Assembly (NCBI GenBank): GCA_031761405.1
Contig: JASEVX010000013.1
Coordinates: forward strand, 39,818,601 to 39,882,600
Source of the DNA: Serripes groenlandicus
Taxonomy: Eukaryota; Mollusca; Bivalvia; Cardiida; Cardiidae
Length of the DNA: 64,000 nt
Direction: 5' to 3'
The position numbers and the translations under genes are program-made. Of the stretch, positions 24,101 to 33,835 are shown piece after piece (positions within the stretch are counted from its first letter, which is position 1; the number at the start of each line of letters is the position of its first letter). The notes under the pieces are model-generated. The model did not search any database, was not told the origin of the DNA, and saw only the letters and a program-made list of their open reading frames with translations.

Positions 24101-27100
24101 TGCTTTTAATTTTCGGTCAAGGAGAATATTTAGACCTGCCAGCGTGACCACATATCTTGATTTCTCTATGTCCTTTCTAAGTACATTTTTTAAGGGAATG
24201 ACTTTTAAAACGTCCCTTTTACACTCTATATACATGTGTGAGTTTTACAAATTAAAAACAAAAGACAAAGGCCAGTATATTAATTGAATGTATGTACATT
24301 TTTATTTAAGCGAAATTCATACTGTATCTACTCTAGACAGTAAAATAGAGAACCCTTCTATTGAATTTGTAAATGTAGTCTGGTTCCTTAAAATTACATG
24401 CTATGATATATTACGCAGTAATAAGACGAAGAAGCCTGACGTCTCGTATTCACTAAACTTTTCAATTTAGATATTTGTCTAAATCTAAATCTTAATATCT
24501 AGTCCACGTTTTAGATTTAATCTGTATTCACCAACGCATTTTAAACCGATCTCAATTGGGTCTAGTGTGTAGATGTCGTAAGCGGCCACGCAGCGACTCT
24601 GGTTCCCGAATCAAGTTAAGAGCTAAAATAAAAGACAGTACCATTCATCTATAGTCTATAGATTTTCATTTTTATCGCAATTTCACAAACATTTTTCATT
24701 TGCTTTGCTTTTAATAATCTGACTTTCATGTTCAGTACATACTGGATTCAAAGTTAACTTTGAGTACAATTGTCATCGCAAAATGCAGACATGAAAAGAT
24801 ATAAACCACAGAAATATCTGTTTCAAGATCAATTTCGTTCTTTTTCGCTGTTGCACTGCAGTTCCACATTTCATGAATATCGCGGTAAACACGATATTGG
24901 TGTATTTTGCCTTAGCCAACAACATGTTTTATCACGGATGCAATATGAACATCCAGAATACTTAAATGAAATGAAATCTTCTGGTTCTTACAAACAAAGT
25001 GTGATTGGATTAACTGAACTGTATTTAACTTATCACTGTAAATGTAGACAGCATTTCAACTCTTATATCAACTGGTAAATTTACAGTTTGAAAAATAAAT
25101 TCAAGTAAATTTTCAAGCACTGGTTTAACGTTTTCAAAAAATTGAAACTAGTTCCTATGTTAAGCCTTTCCCTTATACGTAGCACATTAAGTAAAAATTG
25201 GAACATCTTGCTAAATGAAGGAATAATTTATGGACATAAAGTAGAAAACATTGTAGCAAAATGATAAATTCCTCGTGATCAATTTCTCTTTTTGTCACAA
25301 TGTTTTCAAAAGTCGCTGCAGCTATTGTCAGTCTTTCGGATTACGTGTACATAGAAATACGTTAACTTGATTTTCTGAAAGCTAATCACGACACGAGTAC
25401 ACATCAGTTTCGTCAACTCGAGATTGTGCGTTTGTAATCCGACAAATTTGATTTTCAATTAATTGCTCAATTTGCCACAATAATTTCAACTCTTTTCAAT
25501 TATCTTACTATCATTTATAGAGATTTTTTATGTTTTGTACTTGATGATTTTAAAGTCTGTCAGAGTAAACATCATTGAAATCATTGTGGCAAAAGGAGAA
25601 ATTGCTCATAATGAGCAATATCTGCATTTGCCACAATAATTCAACACTTTTCAATTATCATACGATCATTTATAGAGATTTTTTTTACTTGATAATTTCA
25701 AAGTCGTCTACTGCAGATTTGTTTTATGTGGGAAACCATTATCCATTATCATGACTTACCGATACAAACGAAAAACAGATTTTCTGTGTGTCAGCATTAT
25801 TTGATAAAACATTATCATAACAGGGCGTGTACGTGTTTAATACAAATAGTTGATTGTTTTTGGTACTAATTTAAATTTATCATAACCTCTTGTCCATTTA
25901 TCTTTAGTATTATATGTCACTTTTTATGATCAGCTTAACTCTAAATTATCTCATTCACTTAAAACACAGACCCTGCCTAGTTAAATATCCTACATAAAAC
26001 TTTTATCTTCAATAATCGATATCTGCATTACTGACTACAAATTGAATTGTTCTATTTGTTTGTGGATTTAAATGATCTTTTTTCTTATTTCTTCATGTGA
26101 AATGACATATTGCGGCTTCTCTTTGATGCTTTGCATCAAACACCCGTCTTGTTTGTACGTTTGTATGGTGTTTAAGCTACTTTCAGTTATATCATGGCAT
26201 TTCCTTGGTCCATTTATCCTGACACCAGTGAGTCTGTCTTAATGCTAACCCCACAGCCGTGAGCCTGCATGAGCGCCAAGGAGAGAAAGCCATAACTACC
26301 ATTTTTAAAGTGTTTGGAATGACCCGGCCAGGAATTGAGTTGGGGGACTCAATATGCACCTGAGTAGATGCTCTACCTCTCCACCACGAAGGCGGTTGAA
26401 TATGAACAAGCTGACATTCCCCCCTTAACCCTTTCCCACCTGTTGACACATTTTAACACAATAGCAGCAGACGACTTTTGAAAAGATTGAGGCCAAAGGT
26501 GAAATTGCTCATTATGAGCAATTTCACCATTGGCCACAATGTTTTCAACTTTATTTAACAATTAAGCTATATTTAATGGCGATTTAACAGGTTTTTGTCA
26601 CTCTGTTTTCAAAGTCGGGGAAAGGGGAAACTCGGGGTTGAGTTGAAAATTGCCCAGACATAGGTCCAGGTCCAGGAAGAACTTGGGTGCTATCAGATTA
26701 TCCTGAACAGAATAATTTCCCTAGGGCTTTGTAGTGTTTTATGGTTCATGCTCATTTTTCTTTTCAATGCATGCATAAGTTTCAATGATTTCTTGTGTGT
26801 AGTTATGGCAATCATGTTGTTATGACACATTTCTAGTTCTATGTGTAACTAAGACATGCTCTTCATCTTTGAAAGGACATGGGCTGTCAATCCAGGGGTT
26901 GTGAGTTTGAATCCCAGCTCGGCAAAAATTCTTTCAGACATTTGCCAAAAGTCACGTTGACAACAGGGCTCCAGATAATTTTTTGGCAAGAGGAGTAATT
27001 ATACTCATGAACATTTTGAGTGATGAGTAACACCCAAAGTACCATGAGTATTTTAATAAAGCCATTTTAGAGGTGGGTCGGTAAGTCAGAAAAACATTTT

Positions 27101-30100
27101 ATTTTTTGGGAGGGGAGGATTAATAAACTAATATGAATGTTGAATGACATATAAATCGTACAAGCTGCCCTGTTTCAGTGACTGACCTAAATCGGTGACC
27201 TTGTTGTTTTGCATATGCTCTTCAATTTGAAGAGTTTTATGGTATCAATGTTTTTTGTGGTCTCAAGTGTAAACATATAAATACAGAAATGATTTTTTGG
27301 ATAGGTCACAGCCCTTTTTATCATGTAGGGGGTGTGCTTTAAGTGCAAAAATACAACTTGGGAAACCCAAAATATACACGTGACCATTCCAGCCAATCGT
27401 ATTCGCGATATGTAAATCAAAACTAATTTTAGACTTAAGAAAGCCCAAATGTAATGCGGTAAACGTCATCAATTTTGGGGCCGTTGAATAGGAATGCACA
27501 CAAGACATGTATCGATTGTATCGATTGTAAACTTCCGCTAATATTGCAAAGTATACTCCCAGCCACTCGGTAAATTTTGAAAATTAACTGCAATTACCGC
27601 GATTTGTCAAAGAAATTCGAAGATTAGAAATGCGTATTAGATCTATTTCACTCGCAAAAATATGCTGGTGCCTGCAATCTCACCTCGAGTATGCGAGCTT
27701 AAATTCGAACCCTGTAAAAATGTATCGCATGGTGCATATATGAGAAATTCTTTCCTGTGTAATAGATTTCCAAATAAAGATATGTTTACTACAGCTTCAA
27801 GAAAGCGCGCGAAAAAAAATCACGTGATCTGTATGCCTGCGAAAATATCACGTGGTGTTATTTCTTCAAGTAGAAAGCGACTCCATTGGATGAAGCTCTC
27901 CTTTTAACTGTCTCGCGAGATTACAAATTAGCAAAGCAACAAATACACTTTCATTTAATTCATTTTGAAATTGTAACAGGCACTTCAATGACAAAGATCG
28001 ATTTGGTTTCCGATTTACGTAAATAATAAGCTAATGTAGAAAACAGGAACCATGCATTACTTTTAGTTCTAAAAATAGACTAGGTTTTTCCGAGAAACTT
28101 TGAAAGAAAATATTATTTTTTTGTGATTTAAAAAAGAAGATACGCATGATAACGTGAACGGATGAGTAAATTGCAAAATGTATGCGTATTTGTAACTCAT
28201 GGAATTTGAAACACGTGCGTATTTGGTGATTTTCCATTATCCGGAGCTCTGTGACAAGCGTCATTCGTCTTTCAACAATAGGCTAAAAGTCTATGTTGAA
28301 ATGCAGCCAGGTGCTTGGAAAGTATGTTGTGTGGAGAACTGGTGTGAGAAATTCTTAATAAACTCGCGCATTGCTAATAGCCCAATTTCACATACTGGAT
28401 TTCATCTCAGAAAGTTTTAATCAACAATTTGCAAAGTGGTTTAACTTTTTAACTTATCAAAATAAGGAAAAAAACAGTAAAATATGCTATATTTGTTTTT
28501 CAAAAGCATTAATTCATAACAATCTGCCAGAAAATAATTCTCTTTGTAGCTAAATTACTCCTTATTTTATTTTACAAAATATTCCGTAAATATCTTTTTC
28601 CATGCCACTGTAGCCATCTTGAAAGGTTACAAAGGTCACATGACCTATGAAAATTGAATAAATTCTCTCAAATAATCTAAAACACCAACAGCCAATTAAT
28701 TATTATGTTAAGAGTAATTTCTCCTTTTGCCACATCGTTCTCAACTGTTTTCAGTAATTGTCCCCCGCTTTTAGCGAAAGCTTAGCCAGGGGACTATTAT
28801 TTCTCATTCGTCAGTCAGTCCGTCAGTCCGTCCGTCAGTCACGCTGTAACAAAAACTTTAACCTTGGTCATAACTTCTGAACCGTAATAGGTACTGCTTT
28901 CATATTTCACATGTGTATTCCTTGTGACAACCCCTTTCCATCAATACCAATTTTTTTGACCTTGTGACCTTGACCCTGACGAATTATGGCCCTTTACCCC
29001 TATGTATGACTAAATTCATTTCCGGGCTATTTCTCTGCAACCGCTTTTTGGAATTTTATGAAACTTCATAGGAAGGATCACCACCAAGTGTAGATGCGCA
29101 TATCGTGTTTGCATTCCGGTTGGATTATTTTGCACGGAGTTATGGCCCTTTACCCCACCATCAGGCTATGTATGACTAAATTCATTTCCGGGCTATTTCT
29201 CTGCAACCGCTTTTTGGAATTTTATGAAACTTCATAGGAAGGATCACCACCAAGTGTAGATGCGCATATCGTGTTTGCGTTCCGGTTGGATTATTTTTCA
29301 AGGAGTTATGGCCCTTTACTCCACCATCAGGCTATGTATGACTAAATTCATTTCCGGGCTATTTCTCTGCAACCGCTTTTTGGAATTTTATGAAACTTCA
29401 TAGGAAGGATCACCACCAAGTGTAGATGCGCATATCATGTTTGCGTTCCGGTTGGATTATTTTGCACGGAGTTATGGCCCTTTACCCCACCATCAGGCTA
29501 TGTATGACTAAATTCATTTCCGGGCTATTTCTCTTCAACCGCTTTTTGGAATTTTATGAAACTTCATAGGAAGGATCACCACCAAGTGTAGATGCGCATA
29601 TCGTGTTTGCGTTCCGGTTGGATGATTTTTCACGGAGTTTTACCCCACCATCCGGCTATGTATGACTTAATTCATTTCCGGGCTATCTCTCTGCAACCGC
29701 TTTTTGGAATTTGATGAAACTTTATAGGAAGGATCACCACCAAGTGTAGATGCGCATATCGTGTTTGCGTTCCGGTTGGATTATTTTTCACGGAGTTATG
29801 GCCCTTTACTCCACCATCAGGCTATGTATGACTAAATTCATGCGTTCCGGTTGGATGATTTTTCACGGAGTTATGGCCCTTACTTCTGAACCGTAATAGG
29901 TACTGCTTTCATATTTCACATGTGTATTCCTTGTGACAACCCCTTTCCATCAATACCAATTTTTCCATGATTCTCTGAATTTGCTTGTTATACCTACAAT
30001 TATAGAGATTTTCCATATTTTTTAGTAGGCAGTCAATACATTTTCAAAGTCGTCTGCTGCAGTATTGTCGTATGTGGGAAAGGGGTTTAACATATCATAT

Positions 30101-30252
30101 GGCATAGGTGAACTTACCCTGACTTTTTGTGAGATTTCCTCATCGATGGTGTCTAGTTCCTCCAGCCTATCCATTATCCTATCGGCCAAATATAGCTGAT
30201 CTTTGATCTTAGTCTTGTGGATCTTTAACACTGTTCGTGCAGCATCATCCAT
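17314..30252 (-). CDS. Gene A: CARD plus coiled-coil protein, four exons
   Basis: The model joins 30252-30118, 23512-23347, 20521-20125 and 18112-17314, giving 498 aa. Junction phases 0, 1 and 2 all agree with GT-AG sites. Residues 1 to about 92 form a CARD split after residue 45; its second half has the typical RRGPHAF run at 63-69. Residues about 101-232 hold three copies of an M-S-(H/Q)-D-T-N motif and a segment shared with genes B and C (LSTLYTQLK, then SPKPITFDMV). Residues about 238-345 are a Lys/Glu/Asn-rich coiled coil, followed by a basic Ser/Arg tail ending in KSKAIYH. There is no signal peptide or membrane segment, so it is probably cytosolic. CARDs bind other CARDs and coiled coils self-associate, so an adaptor in immune or death signalling is inferred. 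The ATG at 30252 was chosen because it aligns with the gene B start; the frame is open further upstream. Vertebrate CARD-coiled-coil proteins such as CARD9 are a structural analogy only. No transcript evidence. Confidence 0.8.
18190..18574. mobile_element. TTAA MITE split by a CGAGGG MITE, in gene A intron 3
   Basis: The left fragment has GAAAACATTGTGGCAAAAG. The right fragment resumes with CTTGTGCCACAATGTTTTC and ends GGGGAACGGTTAA. Confidence 0.7.
18232..18452 (+). mobile_element. CGAGGG foldback MITE, right end lost
   Basis: The left terminus is CGAGGGCTTGGCGTGAAACG, preceded by AATT. The long internal hairpin (AATTTAGGTGCCATTGCTCG / GAGCAATGGCACCTAAATT) is present. The right terminal repeat is missing. 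Confidence 0.75.
18600..18960 (+). repeat. Dispersed repeat, also at 22546-22640
   Basis: AGAGCCTGGTCAGATG, then a GCCGACTGACCTTGCC-like block and GGTGGCACAGCTTTCAC, recur near 22560 in gene A intron 2. No coding role is seen. Confidence 0.5.
18961..19740. other. Intron 3 of gene A, mixed repeat debris
   Basis: It holds a hairpin-element start (TTTTAGCTCAACTGTTG at 18952), MITE fragments such as TGAGCAATTTCAGCTTTTGC near 19150, and unrecognised AT-rich DNA. Confidence 0.4.
19741..19865 (-). mobile_element. TTAA MITE fragment
   Basis: It shows GTCTGCTGCAAATGC and TTGGGAAAGGGTTAA. The TTAA is shared with the next copy. Confidence 0.65.
19862..20091 (+). mobile_element. TTAA MITE, full length, beside gene A exon 3
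   Basis: TTAA occurs at both ends, with CCCTTTCCCTCATATAAACGC and TTATGAGGGAAAGCG as termini. It ends 33 bases from the exon 3 donor edge. Confidence 0.9.
20125..20521 (-). CDS. Gene A exon 3 (shared central segment)
   Basis: It is 397 bp with acceptor TTTTCACTTTCAG in phase 1 and donor GTAAGA in phase 2. It codes three spaced MSHDTN or MSQDTN motifs, then the segment also found in gene B exon 3. A TTAA MITE ends 33 bases beyond the donor side. Confidence 0.8.
20630..22330. repeat. 41-bp / 23-bp compound minisatellite in gene A intron 2
   Basis: The main unit is 41 bp, GGATTTTACCATCCACAAGG followed by TTCTGCCTGACTGGAGCTGA and A. A 23-bp short unit (GGTTCCGATTTTACC then ATCCACAA) is interspersed. 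Higher-order blocks repeat near 21780-22200. It starts about 110 bases upstream of exon 3. Confidence 0.92.
22331..23340. other. Gene A intron 2: SINE-like and dispersed repeats
   Basis: It contains a dispersed repeat (22546-22640), and two SINE-like copies of the third family (about 22850-23000 and 23040-23340) with CCTAGCCTAGTACT and tails ending CAATAAAACAGACAAAAC. No coding sequence is seen. Confidence 0.55.
23347..23512 (-). CDS. Gene A exon 2 (CARD, second half)
   Basis: It is 166 bp, entering in phase 0 after ATATCCTAG and leaving in phase 1 before GTATAT. It codes LLYYLKRRGPHAFRNF and then DALKTDHPNETLAQDLE, the hallmark second half of a CARD. An alternative donor 7-9 bases earlier is possible but gives a worse phase. 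Confidence 0.8.
23544..23769 (+). mobile_element. TTAA MITE beside gene A exon 2 acceptor
   Basis: It runs from TAACCCATTCCCACATATAG to ATATGGGAAAGGGGAGTTAA. Its left end is 31 bases from the exon edge. Confidence 0.8.
24072..24235 (-). other. Possible small coding segment in gene A intron 1
   Basis: About 55 codons are open from an ATG at 24235 to a TAG at about 24069. The amino-acid pattern is protein-like (GLNILLDRKLKASLQEVVKY). It loosely recalls CARD helices 2-3, but there is no clear donor and chance is a fair explanation. Confidence 0.25.
25160..25370. mobile_element. Degenerate TTAA MITE
   Basis: TTAAGCCTTTCCCTTATACG to AATACGTTAA, with CTTTTTGTCACAATGTTTTC inside. Confidence 0.5.
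25440..25742. mobile_element. Two overlapping MITE right arms
   Basis: Twin blocks of TTTGCCACAATAATTTCAAC and TTTATAGAGATTTTTT occur about 170 bases apart, suggesting a local duplication of a decayed MITE. Confidence 0.45.
26158..26395 (-). mobile_element. tRNA-derived SINE, inverted
   Basis: Reverse complement of the 52032-52303 family. Landmarks are ATCCTGACACCAGTGAGTC, CCATAACTACCATTTT and a tRNA-like end CCTGAGTAGATGCTCTACC. Confidence 0.72.
26425..26628 (+). mobile_element. TTAA MITE, right end eroded
   Basis: TTAACCCTTTCCCACCTGTTG opens it. The central hairpin (AATTGCTCATTATGAGCAATT) is perfect. The right arm ends AAAGTCGGGGAAAGGGG with no TTAA. Confidence 0.78.
26875..28365 (+). mobile_element. 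tRNA SINE split by a 1.3 kb insertion
   Basis: The head (GGCTGTCAATCCAGGGGTTG, GAGTTTGAATCCC) runs to CACGTTGACAA at 26963. The body resumes at 28252 with TGACAAGCGTCATTCGTC and continues to GAACTGGTGTGAG. This agrees with the uninterrupted copy at 16071. Confidence 0.75.
26964..28251. mobile_element. Non-autonomous CAG-ended DNA transposon inside a SINE
   Basis: The termini are imperfect inverted repeats: CAGGGCTCCAGATAAT at the left and the complement of CAGAGCTCCGGATAAT at the right. TGACAA flanks both sides as a likely target duplication. CAG ends suggest a hAT-like origin, although a full 8-bp duplication is not seen. No transposase frame occurs. Confidence 0.65.
28366..28702. other. 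Gene A intron 1, nothing recognised
   Basis: AT-rich DNA with only short chance frames. Confidence 0.35.
28703..30090 (+). mobile_element. TTAA MITE split by a hairpin element, beside gene A exon 1
   Basis: The left part has TTTCTCCTTTTGCCACATCG. The right part resumes about 29990 and ends TATGTGGGAAAGGGGTTTAA at 30090, 27 bases from the exon 1 edge. Confidence 0.65.
28761..29990 (+). mobile_element. Hairpin-capped element with 166-bp tandem units
   Basis: The left cap GTCCCCCGCTTTTAGCG pairs loosely with CTTAGCCAGGGGAC, then CAGTCAGTCCGTCAGTCCG follows. From about 29000 to 29860 a 166-bp unit (CTATGTATGACTAAATTC to GGCCCTTTACCCCACCATC) repeats about five times. The segment near 28865-28950 recurs at 29880-29965. 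Confidence 0.72.
30118..30252 (-). CDS. Gene A exon 1 (CARD, first half)
   Basis: It codes 45 residues starting MDDAARTVLK and ends QKVR before GTAAGT. Length and phase equal gene B exon 1, which starts MNEAQRRVLK. The frame continues upstream to a GTG near 30300 with no ATG. Confidence 0.78.
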
Positions 30253-31095
30253 CCTTTGATCCTCAATTAATTTGATTATTTTATGCACTGAAATGTTCAC
30301 CCTCTAAGGAAATTTTCCCAAATATTCCTTGAGTACAAAAATAACCCCCATCTAAGCAAAATGTGCACTCTTGCTCAAATTTTCTCAGACATCAATATGT
30401 TTATCTATCCAAATATTTCTTACACACCAACATATTTTCTTGTTCAAGTTAAACATGGAATTTTTGTCAAATTTTCTTACATACTCAAATAGAATCCTGC
30501 CTTAAATCACAGCATGTGATATATATAAATTTTTCTTAGACACTAAAATAATTTCCTGTTCTAGCAAAACATGATATATTATTCCAAAGTTGTGTAGACA
30601 CACCAATGACAATATATTTCCCCTTTAAACAAAACATGCAATATTGCTTAAATTTTGTTAAAGACCAAAATGTTCAAATTTTCTTAGACACCAACATATT
30701 TTCCTGTTCAAGCAAAGCATGGAATATTGCTCCAAGTATCTTACATACTAAAATATGATCCCCTCTTAAATTAGCAAATTATGCAACAGCGCTCACATTT
30801 CCATAGGCATGTAAAATATTTTTCTCTTGAAGCAAAACATACAATATTGCTGAAAGTTTCTAAATAGACGCCTTAATATATTCCTGTCTCAGAAATATCA
30901 TGTCATGCAATATTGCTAAGTTATACAACTATGACTCAAAACAAAAACATAAGTTTTAGTTTAAAAGCCCGAAAGTAATTATATAACAACTATTTGTTTC
31001 GTAATTGGAAAACTTGAAAATTAAAAGTCAATTAAAATAAATAGCGTTTTTAACTTTTAAATAATTATACTTTTATAAATATTGTACCTTGATGT
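30253..31095. other. Upstream of gene A; AT-rich degenerate repeats
   Basis: A loose unit of about 75-80 bp (TTTTCTTAGACACCAACATA, TTCCTGTTCAAGC, AAAACATGCAATATTGC) recurs across 30310-30930. It would hold the gene A promoter if exon 1 is the first exon, but no core promoter element is clear. Confidence 0.5.
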
Positions 31096-31098
31096 TTT

Positions 31099-32003
31099 TA
31101 GCTAACCTGAGGTGCTCAAGGTAAGCTATTGTGATCACATTTTGTCTGGCGTCTGTCTGATGTCAACAAATGCCTTGTTAACACTCTACAGAGGCTACAT
31201 TTTGCATCCGAGCTTCGAGAAAGGTTATCAGAATATTCATCTCCATCAAATCTTGGACAAGTTCAAACTGGGCCGTATAAGGTCAAAAACTAGGTCACTA
31301 GGTCATATTGAATGGAAATGTTAACACTCTTGAGGCCACATTTTTAACTTAAGCATGTTGAAACTTTATGAAAATGTTTGTCTTGATGATATGTAGGTCA
31401 AGTCAAAAAGTAGGTAAGTCAAATTAAATGAAAATCTTGTTAACACTCTTCATGGCGCAATCTTGCTTCAGCAGTTTGAAATTTTGTCAGAATGTTTGTC
31501 TTAATGATATCTAGGTCAAGTTTGAATATGGGTCATATTCCAGGGTCTGAAACTAGGTCACTTGGCCATATTGAAGGGAAATCTTGTTAACATTCTGGAG
31601 GCTGCATTTTTAACTTGAGCATGTTAAAAGTTTATCAGAATGTTTTTCTTGATAATATGTAGGCCAAGTTCGAATATTAGTCATGTCTTTTCAAAAACTA
31701 GGTCACTAAGCCAAATTGAAGAAATATATTGTTAAAACTCCGGAGGCCACATTTTTTTTTATTTTGGGCAAGTTTAAACTTTGTCACAATTTGATGATAT
31801 CTAGTCCATGTTTGAATATGAGTCATATCAGGTAAAAGTTTTTATTTCACTAGGCTAATTAAATGAAAAAAAATCTTGTTAACACTCTGGAGGTTGTATT
31901 TGGAATCCTTGTAAGAATAATTGTCTTGATGTGTTTTGCATTAGAAATCCTATTGCATAATTAAGGTGAGCGATTTAGGGCCATCATGGCCATTTTGTTT
32001 TAT
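31099..32003 (+). mobile_element. Hairpin-capped element nested in MITE right arm
   Basis: The left end AGCTAACCTGAGGTGCTC leads into GTCTGGCGTCTGTCTG. Internal blocks CTTGTTAACACTCT and CTAGGTCACT recur about five times. The right end AGGGCCATCATGGCCATTTTG is a hairpin. The MITE right arm resumes at about 32006 and ends GTTAA at 32044. Confidence 0.7.
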
Positions 32004-32109
32004 ATAGTCTCCTGCTGCAGTTTTTTTTATGTGGGAAAAGGTTAAGTGAGTGGTCACTGTTCTGGCATGCAAACAGTGTTATATTTGTATGATCACATAC
32101 TTCTGCATT

Positions 32110-32329
32110 TTAACCCTTTCCCACAAACAGATGCTTTCTGACTCACAACTTTTGAATTGAAATCATCATGGCAAAAGGAGAAATTGCTCATATAAAATGA
32201 GCAATTTCTCCATTTGCCACAATGATTTCAACTCTTTTCAATAATCATACTTTCCTTTAGAAAGATTTTTTATATTTTGGACTTTTTCTAAGTCGTGCTG
32301 CAGATTTGTTGTATTTGGTAAAGGGTTAA
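32110..32329 (+). mobile_element. TTAA MITE, older subfamily
   Basis: TTAA at both ends, with CCCTTTCCCACAAACAG and TATTTGGTAAAGGG as termini. Confidence 0.82.
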
Positions 32330-32439
32330 GGCTCATCAGCTAGTTCACAAAACGCTCACGGTCTTACCATATATCTAGATAGAAAGCTATTAGTGTAGCC
32401 CCAATAAGATTCAAAATAAGAATGTTTATCTTATATGAC

Positions 32440-32690
32440 AAAATTAAGCTTTTACATTAACATATGATAAAACTGCAGCAGATGACTTTTGAAATTTTTT
32501 GAATACAGCTAGGCAAATCGATGGAAAACTCTTTAAAAATGAAAGTACATGTATAATTATTAAATACAGTTCAAAACCATTGTGACGAAAAGGAGAAAGT
32601 GTTCGTTTTGAGCCATTTCTACATTTTGTCACAATGTTTACTACAAAAGTAGTCTGCTGCAAACTGCTGGGAATTGGTTATGAACCCTTA
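32440..32690 (-). mobile_element. Degenerate TTAA MITE
   Basis: AACTGCAGCAGATGAC near 32470, GAGCCATTTCTACATTTTGTC near 32610 and GTCTGCTGCAAACTGC near 32650 mark a worn copy. Confidence 0.5.
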
Positions 32691-32845
32691 AATGGTCCTT
32701 TTTACCTGACAGAGCATTATTATTGTCTTTTCTTTATGCCAGACACAAGAACTCTAGCTTGTTTAATAAAAGAAACATATTAATATAATAGACCTAATTT
32801 GGTGGAGCAATTAACATAAAAACTGGGCTTGTTTAAAGGGACATA

Positions 32846-33075
32846 TTAACCCTTTCCCTCATATAGACGCTTTCTGACGCCTCTGCAGCAGACAGTTTTT
32901 GAAAACATAGTGTCAAAAGAAGAAATTGCACAAAACGTGCAATTTCTCCTTTTGCCACAATGTTTTTCCACTTTTTGTCATAGGTTTATCCATTCAATTA
33001 TGGAGATTTTCTATGTTTTGACAAAATACGTTCAAAGTCGTCTGCTGCAGAATTTTCGTATGAGGGACATATTAA
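32846..33075 (+). mobile_element. TTAA MITE, young copy
   Basis: TTAA at both ends and nearly the full consensus. The right terminus has changed to GAGGGACATA. About 40 bases of flank (ATTAATATAA then AGACCTAATTTGGTGG) are repeated on either side. Confidence 0.85.
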
Positions 33076-33125
33076 TATAATTACTAGACCTAATTTGGTG
33101 GTGCTCACCCATTATCATGGAACAT

Positions 33126-33298
33126 TAAACCCTTTCCCACAAACAACAAATCTGCATTAAGTGTTTCGAAAACATCTAAACAAAAACATCAAAAACCTTA
33201 CGGAAATGAAAGTGTTAATTATTATTAAAAAAAAAATCAAAATTATTCAAATTTCATCTGCCTTTGATGTGTCAAAAGGCATCTGCATATGGGAAAGG
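33126..33298 (+). mobile_element. Degenerate TTAA MITE abutting the DIRS element
   Basis: TTAAACCCTTTCCCACAAAC opens it and GCATATGGGAAAGGAT closes it, 15 bases before the DIRS left end. Confidence 0.6.
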
Positions 33299-33313
33299 AT
33301 ACTATTCACAGAT

Positions 33314-33508
33314 TAAAAATGAAGTTTTTAAAGTAAAACATATTTTTATTAGAAAATACTTACCAGTCATTTATTACCTGATATATACATCTCCTAACCC
33401 TTAATTCATCCAGAAAAAGAACTCGCCTAGCGTATCCCTCACGCCTGTGTGATATACACGGTCACCGGTAAATACCGGCGCACGAGGTCAACGTGTCACT
33501 TTTAGTTT
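33314..33508. repeat. DIRS left terminal inverted repeat
   Basis: Bases 33336-33508 mirror 39877-40052. An extra 22 bases at the outer edge (TAAAAATGAAGTTTTTAAAG onwards) are not in the right terminus but are in the internal complementary region. Confidence 0.88.
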
Positions 33509-33555
33509 TCAAGTAAGTGTTGGTTGACGACGCGGGGTTGGGAGGCGGGAATATG

Positions 33556-33650
33556 AAATGACTGGTAAGTATTTTCTAATAAAAATATGTTTTACTTTAA
33601 AAACTTCATTTTTATGTCAAAAATACATTACCAGTCATTTATTACCTGAT
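33556..33650. other. DIRS internal complementary region
   Basis: 33556-33614 is the exact reverse complement of the left end 33314-33372. 33609-33650 is the exact reverse complement of the right end 40002-40043. The halves overlap by TTTTTA. In DIRS elements such a region templates joining of the ends into a circle. Confidence 0.88.
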
Positions 33651-33835
33651 GACTTTTCAGCATCGGTCGGGAGGCATCTGCCAACACTTCTAGTCCTACA
33701 GGTAATGCAGCACATTGTAGTTATTTTTATTTAATTTATTTACTTAGTACTGAGACACAACAGCCTGTGAAAGTAGGGGAATGGATTGATAAATTTCAAT
33801 CGTTAAGTACTTTATTGTTGTGTCTAATATGTAAT

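Larger units (their letters stand above)
24597..26157 (-). repeat. Dispersed repeat, copy 2 of inverted pair
   Basis: This is the reverse complement of 1280-2312 in segments, with MITE pieces inserted differently (25160-25370 and 25440-25740). A 102-codon plus-strand frame at 24770-25078 lies in it and is worn in the other copy. Confidence 0.6.

Noticed and set aside
24770..25078. 102-codon plus-strand ORF
   Set aside because: It lies in a dispersed repeat. The other copy (about 1690-1980, inverted) appears not to keep the frame open, so a conserved protein is not supported.
27662..27907. 81-codon ORF with Cys residues
   Set aside because: It lies inside the CAG-ended non-autonomous transposon, has no recognisable domain, and is within chance length.
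30022..30117. Extension of gene A exon 1 past the splice site
   Set aside because: The open frame continues into a MITE arm. A strong GTAAGT and alignment with gene B end the exon at 30118.
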